DNA of 64,000 nucleotides from JABDKJ01 sp964609215 (lineage in GTDB: Bacteria > Bacteroidota > Bacteroidia > Flavobacteriales_D > JABDKJ01), in the NCBI GenBank assembly GCA_964609215.1, contig CAZSQZ010000006.1:116249-180248 (forward strand), given 5' to 3'. Numbering within the stretch: position 1 is the first letter of the stretch; each line of letters begins with the position of its first letter. The translations under genes and the position numbers were made by a program. Below, piece after piece: positions 1-9,491 of the stretch. The notes under the pieces are model-generated. The model was not told the origin of the DNA. It ran no database searches and worked only from the letters and a program-made list of their open reading frames with translations.

Positions 1-813
1 AAAAAGGAGTATCCTATTCCAAAGACCTTAGATTACATGGATGCGCTCTCTAAGGGAATTCAACGCAGGCTGGCAGGCACTAAATCTATTAAAAGGTGGC
101 TATTTCAATGGGAGTTTAAAAGGTTGTTGAAATATGAAAATTTGATTTTCGATTATTTTGATCGGCACACGATAATTTCTAAAGCGGATAGGGAACTCAT
201 CTATCATCCAAAAAAACAGAATATACAGGTTATTCCAAATGGTGTTGATTTTGATTACTTCCTTCCAATAGAAAAGAAAAAAGCTTTTGATCTGGTATTT
301 ATCGGAAACATGGCTTATCCGCCCAATATCGATTGTGCGCAATTCATTGTAAGGGACGTTCTACCTAAAATTAAAAACTCTAAGCCTGACGTAAGCGTGC
401 TTATTGCCGGAGCTTCTCCCAGTAAAGAGGTTTTGTCACTGGCCGGTAAAAATGTAACTGTTAGTGGATGGATGGATGATATTAGAGATGCATATGCTGC
501 TGCTCATATTTTTCTTGCACCAATGCAGATTGGAACGGGTCTGCAGAATAAACTTTTGGAAGCTATGGCTATGAAAATACCCTGCATAAGTTCACCTCTT
601 GCCAACTCTTCTTTAGGTGCGAAACATGAAAAAGATATTCTAATTGGAGAAAATGCCGAACAAATCGCTAAATACTGCCTTTTGTTACTAGATAATACCG
701 AAAAACGCGATGAAATTGCAAATAATGGATTTAACTTTGTGAGGTCTCATTTTAATTGGGTTCAAACGGTTAAGGAATTGAATTCGTTAATGAGAGAAAA
801 TAAGAGCATTTAA
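1..813 (+). CDS. Glycosyltransferase (GT4-like), 5' partial
   Basis: This is the C-terminal part of a retaining GT-B glycosyltransferase that would transfer a sugar from a nucleotide donor in polysaccharide or glycolipid synthesis. The frame is open from base 1 (KKEYPIPKTLDY before the first ATG at 37), so the gene begins outside the window. Visible signs are the inter-domain IPNGVD segment, the Rossmann start FIGNMAYPPN, the SGWMDD turn, and a donor-binding stretch GTGLQNKLLEAMAMKIP with the family's late Glu residues. The N-terminal acceptor domain is missing. The stop codon at 811-813 is followed immediately by the ATG of ribBA, which suggests co-transcription. The acceptor and product cannot be deduced. 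Confidence 0.85.
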   Translation, partial: KKEYPIPKTLDYMDALSKGIQRRLAGTKSIKRWLFQWEFKRLLKYENLIFDYFDRHTIISKADRELIYHPKKQNIQVIPNGVDFDYFLPIEKKKAFDLVFIGNMAYPPNIDCAQFIVRDVLPKIKNSKPDVSVLIAGASPSKEVLSLAGKNVTVSGWMDDIRDAYAAAHIFLAPMQIGTGLQNKLLEAMAMKIPCISSPLANSSLGAKHEKDILIGENAEQIAKYCLLLLDNTEKRDEIANNGFNFVRSHFNWVQTVKELNSLMRENKSI

Positions 814-2025
814 ATGGAGAATAAGTTCAATACAATAGAGGAAGCTATCGAAGACATCAAAAATGGAAAGGTCATTATTGTTGTCGATGATGAGGATAGA
901 GAGAATGAAGGAGATTTTGTTGCTGCTGCAGAAAAAGTGACTCCTGAGCTTATAAATTTTATGGCGACCAGCGGAAGAGGGCTTATATGTGCTCCATTAA
1001 TAGAAAGCAGATGCGAGGAGCTGGGCTTGGATTTAATGGTCACAGAAAACAATGCTACTTATGACACTCCGTTTACCGTTTCCATTGACCTAATTGGTGA
1101 TGGAACAAGTACTGGAATTTCTGCAAGTGACAGAGCAAAGACGGTATTGAAGTTAGTTGATCCTGAAGCTAAGCCTAGTGATTTCGGTAAGCCAGGGCAC
1201 ATTTTCCCGTTGAAAGCTAAAAGTGGTGGTGTTCTGAGAAGAGCAGGACATACTGAAGCTGCGATAGATTTGGCTAGAATGGCAGGACTACAACCTGCAG
1301 GGGTGATTGTTGAAATAATGAATGAAGATGGTTCTATGGCTAGAGTTCCCGACCTTATGAAGTTGAAGGAAAAATGGGACATGAAGATCATTTCTATTGA
1401 GGACCTTATAGCGTATAGAATTAAAAATGAAACGCTCATTGAACGGGTTGTAGATGTTGACTTACCAACTGACTTCGGTCATTTCAAACTACAAGCGTAT
1501 AAGCAATTGACTAATAATCAAAACCACCTTGCTCTCATCAAAGGTGAGTGGGATGAAGGCGAAGAAGTCCTAGTTAGGGTGCATTCTTCCTGTGTAACAG
1601 GAGATATTTTTGGATCTTGCAGATGTGATTGTGGAGCTCAACTTCACAAGGCTATGGAAACCATTGAAAAAGAAGGCAAAGGTGTTATCGTCTATATGAA
1701 CCAAGAAGGCAGAGGTATTGGCTTACTCAACAAACTAAAAGCATACCAACTTCAGGAAAAAGGCATGGATACGGTTGATGCCAATATTGAATTAGGATTT
1801 AAATCGGACCAAAGAGATTATGGAATTGGAGCTCAAATTTTGAGAGACTTAAAGGTCAGTAAAATGAGGCTTCTTACAAACAACCCAAAGAAAAGAACTG
1901 GGCTTATCTCCTATAATCTTGAAATCGTTGATATTGTTCCGATAGAAATAAAAGCTAACAAACATAACTCAGCTTATTTGAAAACGAAAAAGGAAAAACT
2001 AGGCCATAAGTTAAATCTGGACTAG
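814..2025 (+). CDS. ribBA: RibBA: DHBP synthase / GTP cyclohydrolase II
   Basis: This bifunctional riboflavin enzyme of 403 aa carries out both entry reactions. The N-terminal RibB domain makes 3,4-dihydroxy-2-butanone 4-phosphate from ribulose 5-phosphate and shows the acidic Mg2+ motif DDEDRENEGD (about residues 27-36), RGLICAPL, and HTEAAIDLARMAGL. The C-terminal RibA domain opens the imidazole ring of GTP and has the zinc pattern C-x10-C-x-C (C260, C271, C273) plus NQEGRGIGL. The full length and the presence of both signatures suggest both activities are retained. It starts directly after the glycosyltransferase stop, and its stop overlaps the convergent tamB stop. No FMN riboswitch is possible in front of it because there is no leader. 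Confidence 0.97.
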   Translation: MENKFNTIEEAIEDIKNGKVIIVVDDEDRENEGDFVAAAEKVTPELINFMATSGRGLICAPLIESRCEELGLDLMVTENNATYDTPFTVSIDLIGDGTSTGISASDRAKTVLKLVDPEAKPSDFGKPGHIFPLKAKSGGVLRRAGHTEAAIDLARMAGLQPAGVIVEIMNEDGSMARVPDLMKLKEKWDMKIISIEDLIAYRIKNETLIERVVDVDLPTDFGHFKLQAYKQLTNNQNHLALIKGEWDEGEEVLVRVHSSCVTGDIFGSCRCDCGAQLHKAMETIEKEGKGVIVYMNQEGRGIGLLNKLKAYQLQEKGMDTVDANIELGFKSDQRDYGIGAQILRDLKVSKMRLLTNNPKKRTGLISYNLEIVDIVPIEIKANKHNSAYLKTKKEKLGHKLNLD

Positions 2026-5000
2026 GGTTCGTTCTCCTCGTTATTATCTGGCCTTAACCTTTTTAATACCGCTTTCATAAACTCTTTAAAGGTATCATAC
2101 TCTTGTTCATAGAGTAAACCAATACCCTGAGTAGTAGGAGATTGATTGGTATCCGAAAAGTCAAAATCATTGGTCTCATTGAATACTTTCAATTTGAAAT
2201 TACGCGCGTTCTTATCAAGGATATATTCCAAAACAAAATCACCAATTACATTTGTTGTTTTTTGGCTTACTCCCGCTTCATTATAGACTCCAAAATTTCC
2301 ATACAATGTAATTCTATCTTCTAACAGTTGTGTAGACAAAGCAACTGCCAGTTCTTCCTGGGATATCTCATCACCAGGTCTATAATTTAAACCAATGTCT
2401 AAACCATTTAGAAAGTCGATGTCACTGAATATTTGAGTCAACCAATTACTCAATTGATTGGATAATAATTCAAATGTATTGGTCTCTGCCCCAGCCCCAA
2501 CTCCAAGACCATTCAAGCCTCCACTTCCACCAGTATATAAGCCATCTTGAGGCGGAAAGAATTTATTCAAAACCAACAATCCAAATACTTGCTTGTTCTT
2601 TTCAGCATCGGTATTTATTCTGTCTTCAACGGCCGTTCTTATTCCAGCATTTAAACTTGGAAAAGTTATATCAAAATCTATCTCCGGATTTAATAGAGAT
2701 TGCGATAAATTCATGGAACACTCCACAGGAATTCTCTTCCTCCAATTTTCTGGATTCTCCAATACCAAATCATAAATAGAAGAACGTGTCTTGTAAATTG
2801 CTTGCAAGTCTAATTCAGCATTATAAGGATCTCCATACCAAGTAATGCTTCCTCCTGGTTTTACTTCAAATTTCTTGTTAATACTGTTTCTTAAAGTAAA
2901 GAGATAATCTCCTTTAACGACTTCATAACGTCCTACCATTGAAAAATCGGAACCCGGAGAAATATTCATGTTTAGATTCCCTGCTCCTCTACCCTTCATG
3001 ACATCGCCTATCTTTTCATCAAAAATTAAATTTACCAGAGCATCTTCCGTAATTTCGATATTCATATCCAGATTAATTCCAGAAAAATCTATTTCCTTTT
3101 CCTGCTGAACATTTAAAGAATCGAAATCCACGAAAGTGACAAAATTTTGAATAGAACTTGTGCCTGATTCTCCCAAAGGAATATTTAATACCGTACCAGA
3201 ATCAGACCTAGCATTCAGCTCCATATTAATTTTATTATCATAGCCATCTATTGAAAGATAACCCTTAGCATAGGCAGTTCCATAATATAATGGATTCTGT
3301 TCCTTACTGGTGTTTAATAAAAGAAATGGCCTCTGTTCTGGATCCTCAAAATTTGCATAAGCATCAAAGTTCCAGTCTTTGAAATTTTCATGATTAATGG
3401 ATGCAGTTACATCTCCAAAGTTTCCTTGTTCATCTTTGATAGGCATTAAATCGAATAGAAAAGCATCATTTCTAACCTTTAATTTGTTGCTCAAACTCCT
3501 ATTAGAATCAGCTCTCTCTTTATCACCTACTCTAAACTTAGTGTTTAAATAATTAATTTTTAACCCAGCCTGCTCTAACTCTAGTTCACCATCTAATAAT
3601 GGTTCTAGAAAAGTCCCCCTTACGGTAATCTTACCATTGGCATTTCCTGAAATCTCAGAAACCTTCTTAGAGGGTATAGTATTTAGATGACTTAAATCAA
3701 AATGATTAAGATCTAATATTAAATCCAAGTTGTTCTCATTTAATGGGCTATAGTTTCCTTTTATATTTATTTGTTTTTGATCATTTGAAATCAAATCCCC
3801 GTCAAGAGCTAACAATTTTTGGAACCTGTCCCAAGAAGAACTGATATTTAAATCTCCTATCTCCTCTCCTGAAAGGGAAAGCTTTTTTATTTCTCCATTT
3901 ACCTCTGCCACAAGGTCATTATAAACATCTCTAATAACCAATTCTGTATTAATGGTTCCATCCAGATCAAATAAATATTCAGGTAAAAAAGGATTTAATC
4001 TTTTGATATCAAACCCGCTAACTATAGCGTTAAATTCCTCATCTGGATTTAAGGATAAGTTCCCATCTAATAGTATTTCTTGTTCCTTATCAGTTAAACG
4101 AAGTTCATCTACTATTATCTCTTTGCCATCACGATAAACGTTTGTTTCATTTTCTATATGCCAATAATCGTTGGCTATTACAATTTCAGATGGCAAAACT
4201 TTAATGACTTGTTTTTCCCAACTTTGAATATGACTTAGTAAAGAAAAAGAACCATTGCTATTATACTTTTTATTAGTCCAAGTCATATCAGATTCAAGGG
4301 TGTCTTGAAATGCCGAATTAGTCAACCAAACATTATCCATCTCAAACTTTTCAGACAGTTTTATTTTCTCGAATTCACCAGTAAAATAACCTTGGTAATA
4401 ATTTTGCACTCCCTCAGTAAACACATTAATCATCTGCGTTTTACCAATTTGAATAGTATCTCCTTCAATCACAAAATCAAACTTATTTTGAACATTGTTA
4501 AACTCTCCCTGAACTAAAAAGTCATTGCTCAGCGTCAATTGCGGAATAAACAAATCCGTTATAGGGCGAGAATTCTTAAAGTTAAAGTCAAAGTTCACAA
4601 AGGTTGTTTTGTTGGCAGTGGTATCTCTTTGAGAGTAAACAGATGGTAAATGATGAGTCAAAATGCTGAATGCTATTTTGTCAATTTTCTTTAATTCAAA
4701 AGTTCCCATAACGCTAGCATCCAAAAGTTCTGAATTAACACTTATAGATCTTAATGAATCTATTTCACCAAAAGCTAACTCACCTTTGCCAAATTCGAAA
4801 CTTCTACTATCATTTTTATAAGATAAACTGTCAAAACTTAATGTTCCAATTGTCTCATCCAGATCTAATCCAACTAGGTTTGCATTTACATTTCCTGAAA
4901 TAATCCCTGCAGTACTATCATTCAAAAGATTAAGTGCAGCAAAATTCAAATGCTTAACACTAGCATCGAAATTTAAAACAGGCTTTTTGGTTGTAAAATC

Positions 5001-6353
5001 TAAATTCCCTGAAAAATTTAAATCGATTTCCTTTTCGGCAATTGCAAAATCTCCCTCAAATTTGTTTTGGGCTAACTTACCATTGATCTTGGCATTTTCA
5101 TAAAGATGTCCTTTATAACCCAGGGAAATAACATCCACTTTTATATCGCTCTTTAGGTTCTTTATACTTAATCCTCTTCCGCTAATTTCCCCTGACATAT
5201 TTACCGAACTCATATCCTTAATCTCTAGAATTCTCCCCAGGTCAAGTTCATTGGTCTTAATATTCCCATTATAGACAACACCATCTTTTTCCTGTTTAAA
5301 CAACATATTACCTTCTACCGCACCAACCTCAGTATTTACAAAACCATTTGCCAAGAATTCTGAAAGAGTCCCTTTATAATTCCCATTAGCACTTATCCTT
5401 CCTAGTGTTCGCAAGTTATCTGGTATATCAAAATCCTTTCCTTGTTGTTTTAAGGGTGTTGCCAGAGAACGCTGGATATCTGTGTAATGGGTTTTAAGTT
5501 TTTTAATATCCGTATCTATAAATGTAGTTTTAGAGTCCAAGATGTTTTTTAAATACCCTGTTGCTTGAATACTGGTATAAGATCCTGTTTCAATACTTAA
5601 ATTCTCAAATGAAAGGTCATTTATGGAACCATTTAAACTTCCACTTAGGAAAATAGATTCTTCAAAATAGTCCAGAAAAGGAGTAAAAAAATTGAGATCA
5701 CTTAAATGAACTAAGGCATTTCTAAAAACAACATTTTGATGAATTTTATTTTCAAAATCACTGAAATCGGTCTTTGAATTAAATGATAAGGCATAATCAG
5801 AATTCAATTCAGAATTTGGAGTCTTTAAGGATATATTATTAAATGTGAAAGTGCCATTACTTAAACGACCCGACAAGGCAAGCTCGTCTATCTGAAAGCC
5901 AGACTTTTCATTAAGGGCCAAATTTTCTATTAGGAAACTAGCCTCTTCTCCCTTTAACTCAAAATTTTCTGCCCTTGCATTAAGGTTGCTTATGTCCAAG
6001 TTTTTAAAGTCTACAACATCTGACCTTTTAGGAGTTCCTGACTTGTCAACATAGATGAAGTGTCCATTGTTAATTTGAACTTCGCTGGAGCTTATATACC
6101 AATCATCCTGACTTTCATTCTCCTTTTTAAAGTATTCAATTAGGAACTGAATATTGGTCTTTGCATCTTCTCCCTTGGATAAATAGAAATAAGGATCATT
6201 TAATTCCAGAGCGTTTAATTCAATAATCTTGGCTTTTGTGTCAAACTTCTTAATGTCTCCTTTCAAGGAATAAATATTGAAAAGTGTATCTCCGTTTTGA
6301 TCAGTTGCAAAGACATCTTCAAGAACTAGATTGTCAAAAAATTCAATATCCAC
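2022..6353 (-). CDS. tamB: TamB-family (DUF490) inner-membrane translocation/assembly protein
   Basis: This is a very large beta-helical protein of the TamB/AsmA-like family that spans the periplasm and helps deliver outer-membrane proteins or lipids. The C-terminal approximately 400 residues carry the TamB domain, for example MKGRGAGNLNMNISPG, GGSITWYGDP and VFGLLVLNKFF. The coordinates begin at a GTG, but that is not the true N-terminus. The frame stays open to about 6566 and encodes an evident anchor (KKILLRVIIILLLLIPIAYI) followed by FQSPWVQTKV, which is the usual TamB start. No ATG, GTG or TTG lies upstream of that anchor, so an ATT/ATC start or a local sequence error is likely. The gene is divergent from tsaD. 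Confidence 0.88.
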   Translation of the reverse strand: MDIEFFDNLVLEDVFATDQNGDTLFNIYSLKGDIKKFDTKAKIIELNALELNDPYFYLSKGEDAKTNIQFLIEYFKKENESQDDWYISSSEVQINNGHFIYVDKSGTPKRSDVVDFKNLDISNLNARAENFELKGEEASFLIENLALNEKSGFQIDELALSGRLSNGTFTFNNISLKTPNSELNSDYALSFNSKTDFSDFENKIHQNVVFRNALVHLSDLNFFTPFLDYFEESIFLSGSLNGSINDLSFENLSIETGSYTSIQATGYLKNILDSKTTFIDTDIKKLKTHYTDIQRSLATPLKQQGKDFDIPDNLRTLGRISANGNYKGTLSEFLANGFVNTEVGAVEGNMLFKQEKDGVVYNGNIKTNELDLGRILEIKDMSSVNMSGEISGRGLSIKNLKSDIKVDVISLGYKGHLYENAKINGKLAQNKFEGDFAIAEKEIDLNFSGNLDFTTKKPVLNFDASVKHLNFAALNLLNDSTAGIISGNVNANLVGLDLDETIGTLSFDSLSYKNDSRSFEFGKGELAFGEIDSLRSISVNSELLDASVMGTFELKKIDKIAFSILTHHLPSVYSQRDTTANKTTFVNFDFNFKNSRPITDLFIPQLTLSNDFLVQGEFNNVQNKFDFVIEGDTIQIGKTQMINVFTEGVQNYYQGYFTGEFEKIKLSEKFEMDNVWLTNSAFQDTLESDMTWTNKKYNSNGSFSLLSHIQSWEKQVIKVLPSEIVIANDYWHIENETNVYRDGKEIIVDELRLTDKEQEILLDGNLSLNPDEEFNAIVSGFDIKRLNPFLPEYLFDLDGTINTELVIRDVYNDLVAEVNGEIKKLSLSGEEIGDLNISSSWDRFQKLLALDGDLISNDQKQINIKGNYSPLNENNLDLILDLNHFDLSHLNTIPSKKVSEISGNANGKITVRGTFLEPLLDGELELEQAGLKINYLNTKFRVGDKERADSNRSLSNKLKVRNDAFLFDLMPIKDEQGNFGDVTASINHENFKDWNFDAYANFEDPEQRPFLLLNTSKEQNPLYYGTAYAKGYLSIDGYDNKINMELNARSDSGTVLNIPLGESGTSSIQNFVTFVDFDSLNVQQEKEIDFSGINLDMNIEITEDALVNLIFDEKIGDVMKGRGAGNLNMNISPGSDFSMVGRYEVVKGDYLFTLRNSINKKFEVKPGGSITWYGDPYNAELDLQAIYKTRSSIYDLVLENPENWRKRIPVECSMNLSQSLLNPEIDFDITFPSLNAGIRTAVEDRINTDAEKNKQVFGLLVLNKFFPPQDGLYTGGSGGLNGLGVGAGAETNTFELLSNQLSNWLTQIFSDIDFLNGLDIGLNYRPGDEISQEELAVALSTQLLEDRITLYGNFGVYNEAGVSQKTTNVIGDFVLEYILDKNARNFKLKVFNETNDFDFSDTNQSPTTQGIGLLYEQEYDTFKEFMKAVLKRLRPDNNEENEP

Positions 6354-6605
6354 AGCGCCTATATGGATATCTATTCCCAGTTCCTCAGAAATTGAATCTG
6401 TTATTGACCTTATTACTTTTGTTTGAACCCAAGGACTTTGAAAAGCGATATAAGCAATAGGAATGAGTAATAGTAAAATAATGATTACTCTAAGCAGTAT
6501 TTTCTTGATCCTTTTAATAGCGCTAATTTGCTTAAAATTATTCTTTAATTTGAGCCGGATAAATTTTCAAATTAATATTCAGCCATAGAAAAGTCTATAA
6601 ACATA

Positions 6606-7601
6606 TTGGGAATAGAATCTTCCTGTGATGATACTTCCGCCTCTGTTTTAACTAATGGCAAAATCCTTACCAACTTTACTGCTAACCAGAGTATTCATCT
6701 TGAATATGGTGGTGTTGTGCCCGAATTAGCTTCAAGAGCGCACCAAAAGAATATAATTCCGGTGGTGGAAAAGGCTATAAAAGACAGTGGTATTTCAAAG
6801 AAAGATTTATCAGCAATTGCATACACTAATGGCCCTGGATTACTTGGTTCATTGCTCGTTGGCTCCTCTTTTGCAAAGGGTTTAGCTTCTTCCCTAAACA
6901 TTCCGCTCATAGCTATTAACCATATGGAAGCACATATTTTAGCGCATTTTATAGATACCAAATATGAACATATAGATTTCCCGTTCTTGAACTTAACCGT
7001 TTCCGGTGGACACACGCAATTGGTTTTGGTTAATGATGATTACAGCATGAAAGTTATTGGAGAAACCAAGGACGATGCTGCCGGAGAGGCATTTGATAAA
7101 TGCGGAAAACTGCTTGGTTTAGGTTATCCTGCTGGACCATTAATAGATAAGCATGCTAAAAATGGAAATCCGAAGAAATTTGAATTTCCTAAATCTTCAA
7201 TGCAAGGATTCAACTATAGCTTTAGTGGATTGAAAACTGCATTTCTCTATTTTCTCCAGGATGAATTAAAAAAAGATGAAGATTTTGTCAAGAAAAACTT
7301 GGCTGATCTATGTGCATCTTTACAAGAAAATATTGTTTTGGTATTACTTCAAAAAATGAAAAAAGCTGCTATTAAATATAACATAAAGCATCTTGGTATT
7401 GCAGGTGGTGTTTCTGCAAACTCTAGACTTCGATCGGCTTTCGAAGAAATGGGGACTAAACATGGCTTCAAGACCTATATTCCGCAATTTCAATACTGCA
7501 CAGACAATGGAGCTATGATAGCAATGGCTGGTTATTTAAAATTCAAAAAACAACAATTTGCTTCTTTGAGTTCAAAACCTAATGCCAGAATGGCTATATA
7601 A
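6606..7601 (+). CDS. tsaD: TsaD, tRNA t6A37 threonylcarbamoyltransferase
   Basis: This is the catalytic subunit that transfers threonylcarbamoyl from TC-AMP to A37 of ANN-decoding tRNAs, together with TsaB and TsaE. It has the ASKHA fold. Family signatures are GIESSCDDTSASV at the N-terminus, the metal-binding HMEAH, SGGHTQLV, GYPAGP and GGVSANSRLR, with a late CTDNGAMIA. The listed start is a TTG lying inside the conserved ILGIESSCDDT block. The frame is open upstream to 6576 (AIEKSINI), so the real N-terminus is probably 5-8 codons longer and begins at a non-standard codon (ATA at 6585 is a candidate). Its 3' end overlaps the convergent hydrolase gene by 8 bp. Confidence 0.95.
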   Translation: MGIESSCDDTSASVLTNGKILTNFTANQSIHLEYGGVVPELASRAHQKNIIPVVEKAIKDSGISKKDLSAIAYTNGPGLLGSLLVGSSFAKGLASSLNIPLIAINHMEAHILAHFIDTKYEHIDFPFLNLTVSGGHTQLVLVNDDYSMKVIGETKDDAAGEAFDKCGKLLGLGYPAGPLIDKHAKNGNPKKFEFPKSSMQGFNYSFSGLKTAFLYFLQDELKKDEDFVKKNLADLCASLQENIVLVLLQKMKKAAIKYNIKHLGIAGGVSANSRLRSAFEEMGTKHGFKTYIPQFQYCTDNGAMIAMAGYLKFKKQQFASLSSKPNARMAI

Positions 7602-8421
7602 TAAAGTCCTTAATTTTATTTGATAATTCTTTCATTTGAATGGGCATTTCGTTCTTAGGCTGTTTCATTCCAAAAGTATGTCCTCCATCCTGAACAAGAA
7701 AGAGTTCTGAATCCTTTATCCAATCATTTAAATTTAATGCATCGCTCTCTCCTACAACACTGTCGTTTCTAGCATGAATTATTAAACTGGGAATATCTAG
7801 GCTTCTTGCAGAATTGCAAATATCAAGTCTGGTCTGGTTCTGAAGAAAATCTTCATAGAATGAATACTTAATGGGCATTTCTTGATTCGTTCTTGAATTT
7901 TTAATGAATATCACCCCATCCCCTTTCCATGTTTCTAAATCATACGCATTGAATCTTTCTTGAAAATCTGAAACAGCAGCTAAGCAAACTAACTTTCCAA
8001 CTCTTTTATCTTCTACGGCTTTTAATACAGTGATTGCTCCTCCTCTACTGTGGCCAATAAGCACCAATTCAGAATAGGTCATTTTCAGCTCTTCCCTAAA
8101 ATAAATTTCTGCAAAATCCAGTATATCCCCAAGATCATCCAATTCCTTCGAATACGTATTATTAGAGAAAGCCTCTAAATCTGGAAAATCTATTGGATTA
8201 TGAAGGGTTCCCCCATTGTGAGAAAAATTGAACTTCAAAAAATGAATACCATTTTCTTGAAAATAATGAGCAAAATCATTCCAATTCCCCCAATCTTTAT
8301 ATCCTTTAAAACCATGTACGAAAACCACCAAAGGGCTTATTTCTGGCCTATTTGATAGATATATATCATATAAAATTGGTTTTCTATCTGCTCGTAAAAG
8401 TTGCTTATTTCTATAAATCAA
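7594..8421 (-). CDS. Alpha/beta hydrolase
   Basis: This is a 275-aa serine hydrolase of the alpha/beta fold, probably a cytoplasmic esterase or peptidase-like enzyme, since no signal peptide is visible. The oxyanion region VVFVHGFKGYKDWGN is near residues 32-46, the nucleophile elbow is GHSRGG with Ser125, the acid is in HARNDSVVG, and the base is in DGGHTFGM near the C-terminus. A complete triad is therefore present. The FKGYKDWGNW segment is typical of the dienelactone-hydrolase-like group of Bacteroidota. The substrate cannot be inferred. It converges on tsaD with an 8-bp overlap. Confidence 0.88.
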   Translation of the reverse strand: MIYRNKQLLRADRKPILYDIYLSNRPEISPLVVFVHGFKGYKDWGNWNDFAHYFQENGIHFLKFNFSHNGGTLHNPIDFPDLEAFSNNTYSKELDDLGDILDFAEIYFREELKMTYSELVLIGHSRGGAITVLKAVEDKRVGKLVCLAAVSDFQERFNAYDLETWKGDGVIFIKNSRTNQEMPIKYSFYEDFLQNQTRLDICNSARSLDIPSLIIHARNDSVVGESDALNLNDWIKDSELFLVQDGGHTFGMKQPKNEMPIQMKELSNKIKDFII

Positions 8422-8554
8422 TACGTTCGACTATTATATTCATTAATTCGTTTAAATTATCGAACCATTGGACGATTCGATTATTTCCGAACCAATTTGG
8501 TCTTTTTTTCGTAGAAATATTCAAAAATTATAAGGAAATTTAATCCTAACTTCT

Positions 8555-9487
8555 ATGAAATTACTTGCCATATACTTTTTAACTGTATTCAATTTTTCTG
8601 TTAGCGGTCAAGATGGAGAACTTAAACATGATCAAGCTAAGGCATATGAAAGGGATTATCGCTTCAAAAAAGCAATGAAGTTATATACTGAAGCTATAAA
8701 GCTGGAACCTTCTAATGCACAGTATTATCTAGACAGAGGTCTTCTTCATTTGAAATTGCAACAGGCTGAGGAAGCCAAAAATGATTTGCAAAAGGTTGTT
8801 ACATTGGATCTTCAGAATGTAAAGGGATGGCAGGCTATGGGCGAGTATTACTTATACAAAGAATTTCCTGATTCTGCTATTTTTTGCATTAACCGTTCCA
8901 TTAGTTTTGATTGGGAAAACAAATTAAACAAGAAGAACCTTATGATTCGTGCAGATGCTTTTATGCTCCAAGAGATGTATCCAGATGCTTATGCGGATTA
9001 TATGGAACTAGTTAAAACGGATAGTGCAAACTACAGAGTTTTAAGAAATCTAGCTTTTACGCTCCACAATATGGATAGAGATAAGGAATGTATCCATTAT
9101 CTTAAAAAGATAGCAATGAATAATCCAGGAGACACGGAATCTCTAATAAACGTGGGATATGCCATGACTCAAATTGGAATGTTCCAGGAATCTATGGAGT
9201 TCTTTAATACTGTTTTGGATTATGATGATGGTCAGCCATATGCACTGAGCAACAGAGCATACGCATATTATAAGCAAGGTTATGATGATGCCGCACTCAA
9301 AGACATAAAGCATTCTTTGGCAAATGATCCAAAAAACTCCTATGCTTATTGGGTAAAGGGTCTTATTTCCATTAGAAAAGGAGACACCAAAAAAGGATGT
9401 AAAGAATTCCAAAAGGCTGAAAAATTCGACTTTTCAGAAGACAACAAAAAAAGAATTGAGGAATCTATTGTCAAATATTGCCAATAG
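8555..9487 (+). CDS. Secreted TPR-repeat protein
   Basis: The protein is 310 aa with a signal peptide (LLAIYFLTVFNFSVSG) followed by tetratricopeptide repeats covering almost its whole length. Clear units include KAMKLYTEAIKLEPSNAQYY, AKNDLQKVVTLDLQNVKGW, ESMEFFNTVLDYDDGQPYA and AALKDIKHSLANDPKNSYA. TPRs act as protein-protein scaffolds, so the protein probably works in the periplasm as an adaptor, but no partner is indicated. The last repeat ends with GDTKKGCKEFQKA, a form common in Bacteroidota TPR lipoproteins. It stands alone between two minus-strand genes. Confidence 0.85.
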   Translation: MKLLAIYFLTVFNFSVSGQDGELKHDQAKAYERDYRFKKAMKLYTEAIKLEPSNAQYYLDRGLLHLKLQQAEEAKNDLQKVVTLDLQNVKGWQAMGEYYLYKEFPDSAIFCINRSISFDWENKLNKKNLMIRADAFMLQEMYPDAYADYMELVKTDSANYRVLRNLAFTLHNMDRDKECIHYLKKIAMNNPGDTESLINVGYAMTQIGMFQESMEFFNTVLDYDDGQPYALSNRAYAYYKQGYDDAALKDIKHSLANDPKNSYAYWVKGLISIRKGDTKKGCKEFQKAEKFDFSEDNKKRIEESIVKYCQ

Positions 9488-9491
9488 AGAA

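Noticed and set aside
6354..6605. A promoter-embedded small ORF from the ATG at 6586 on the minus strand
   Set aside because: It has only four codons before a TAA and is not in the tamB frame.
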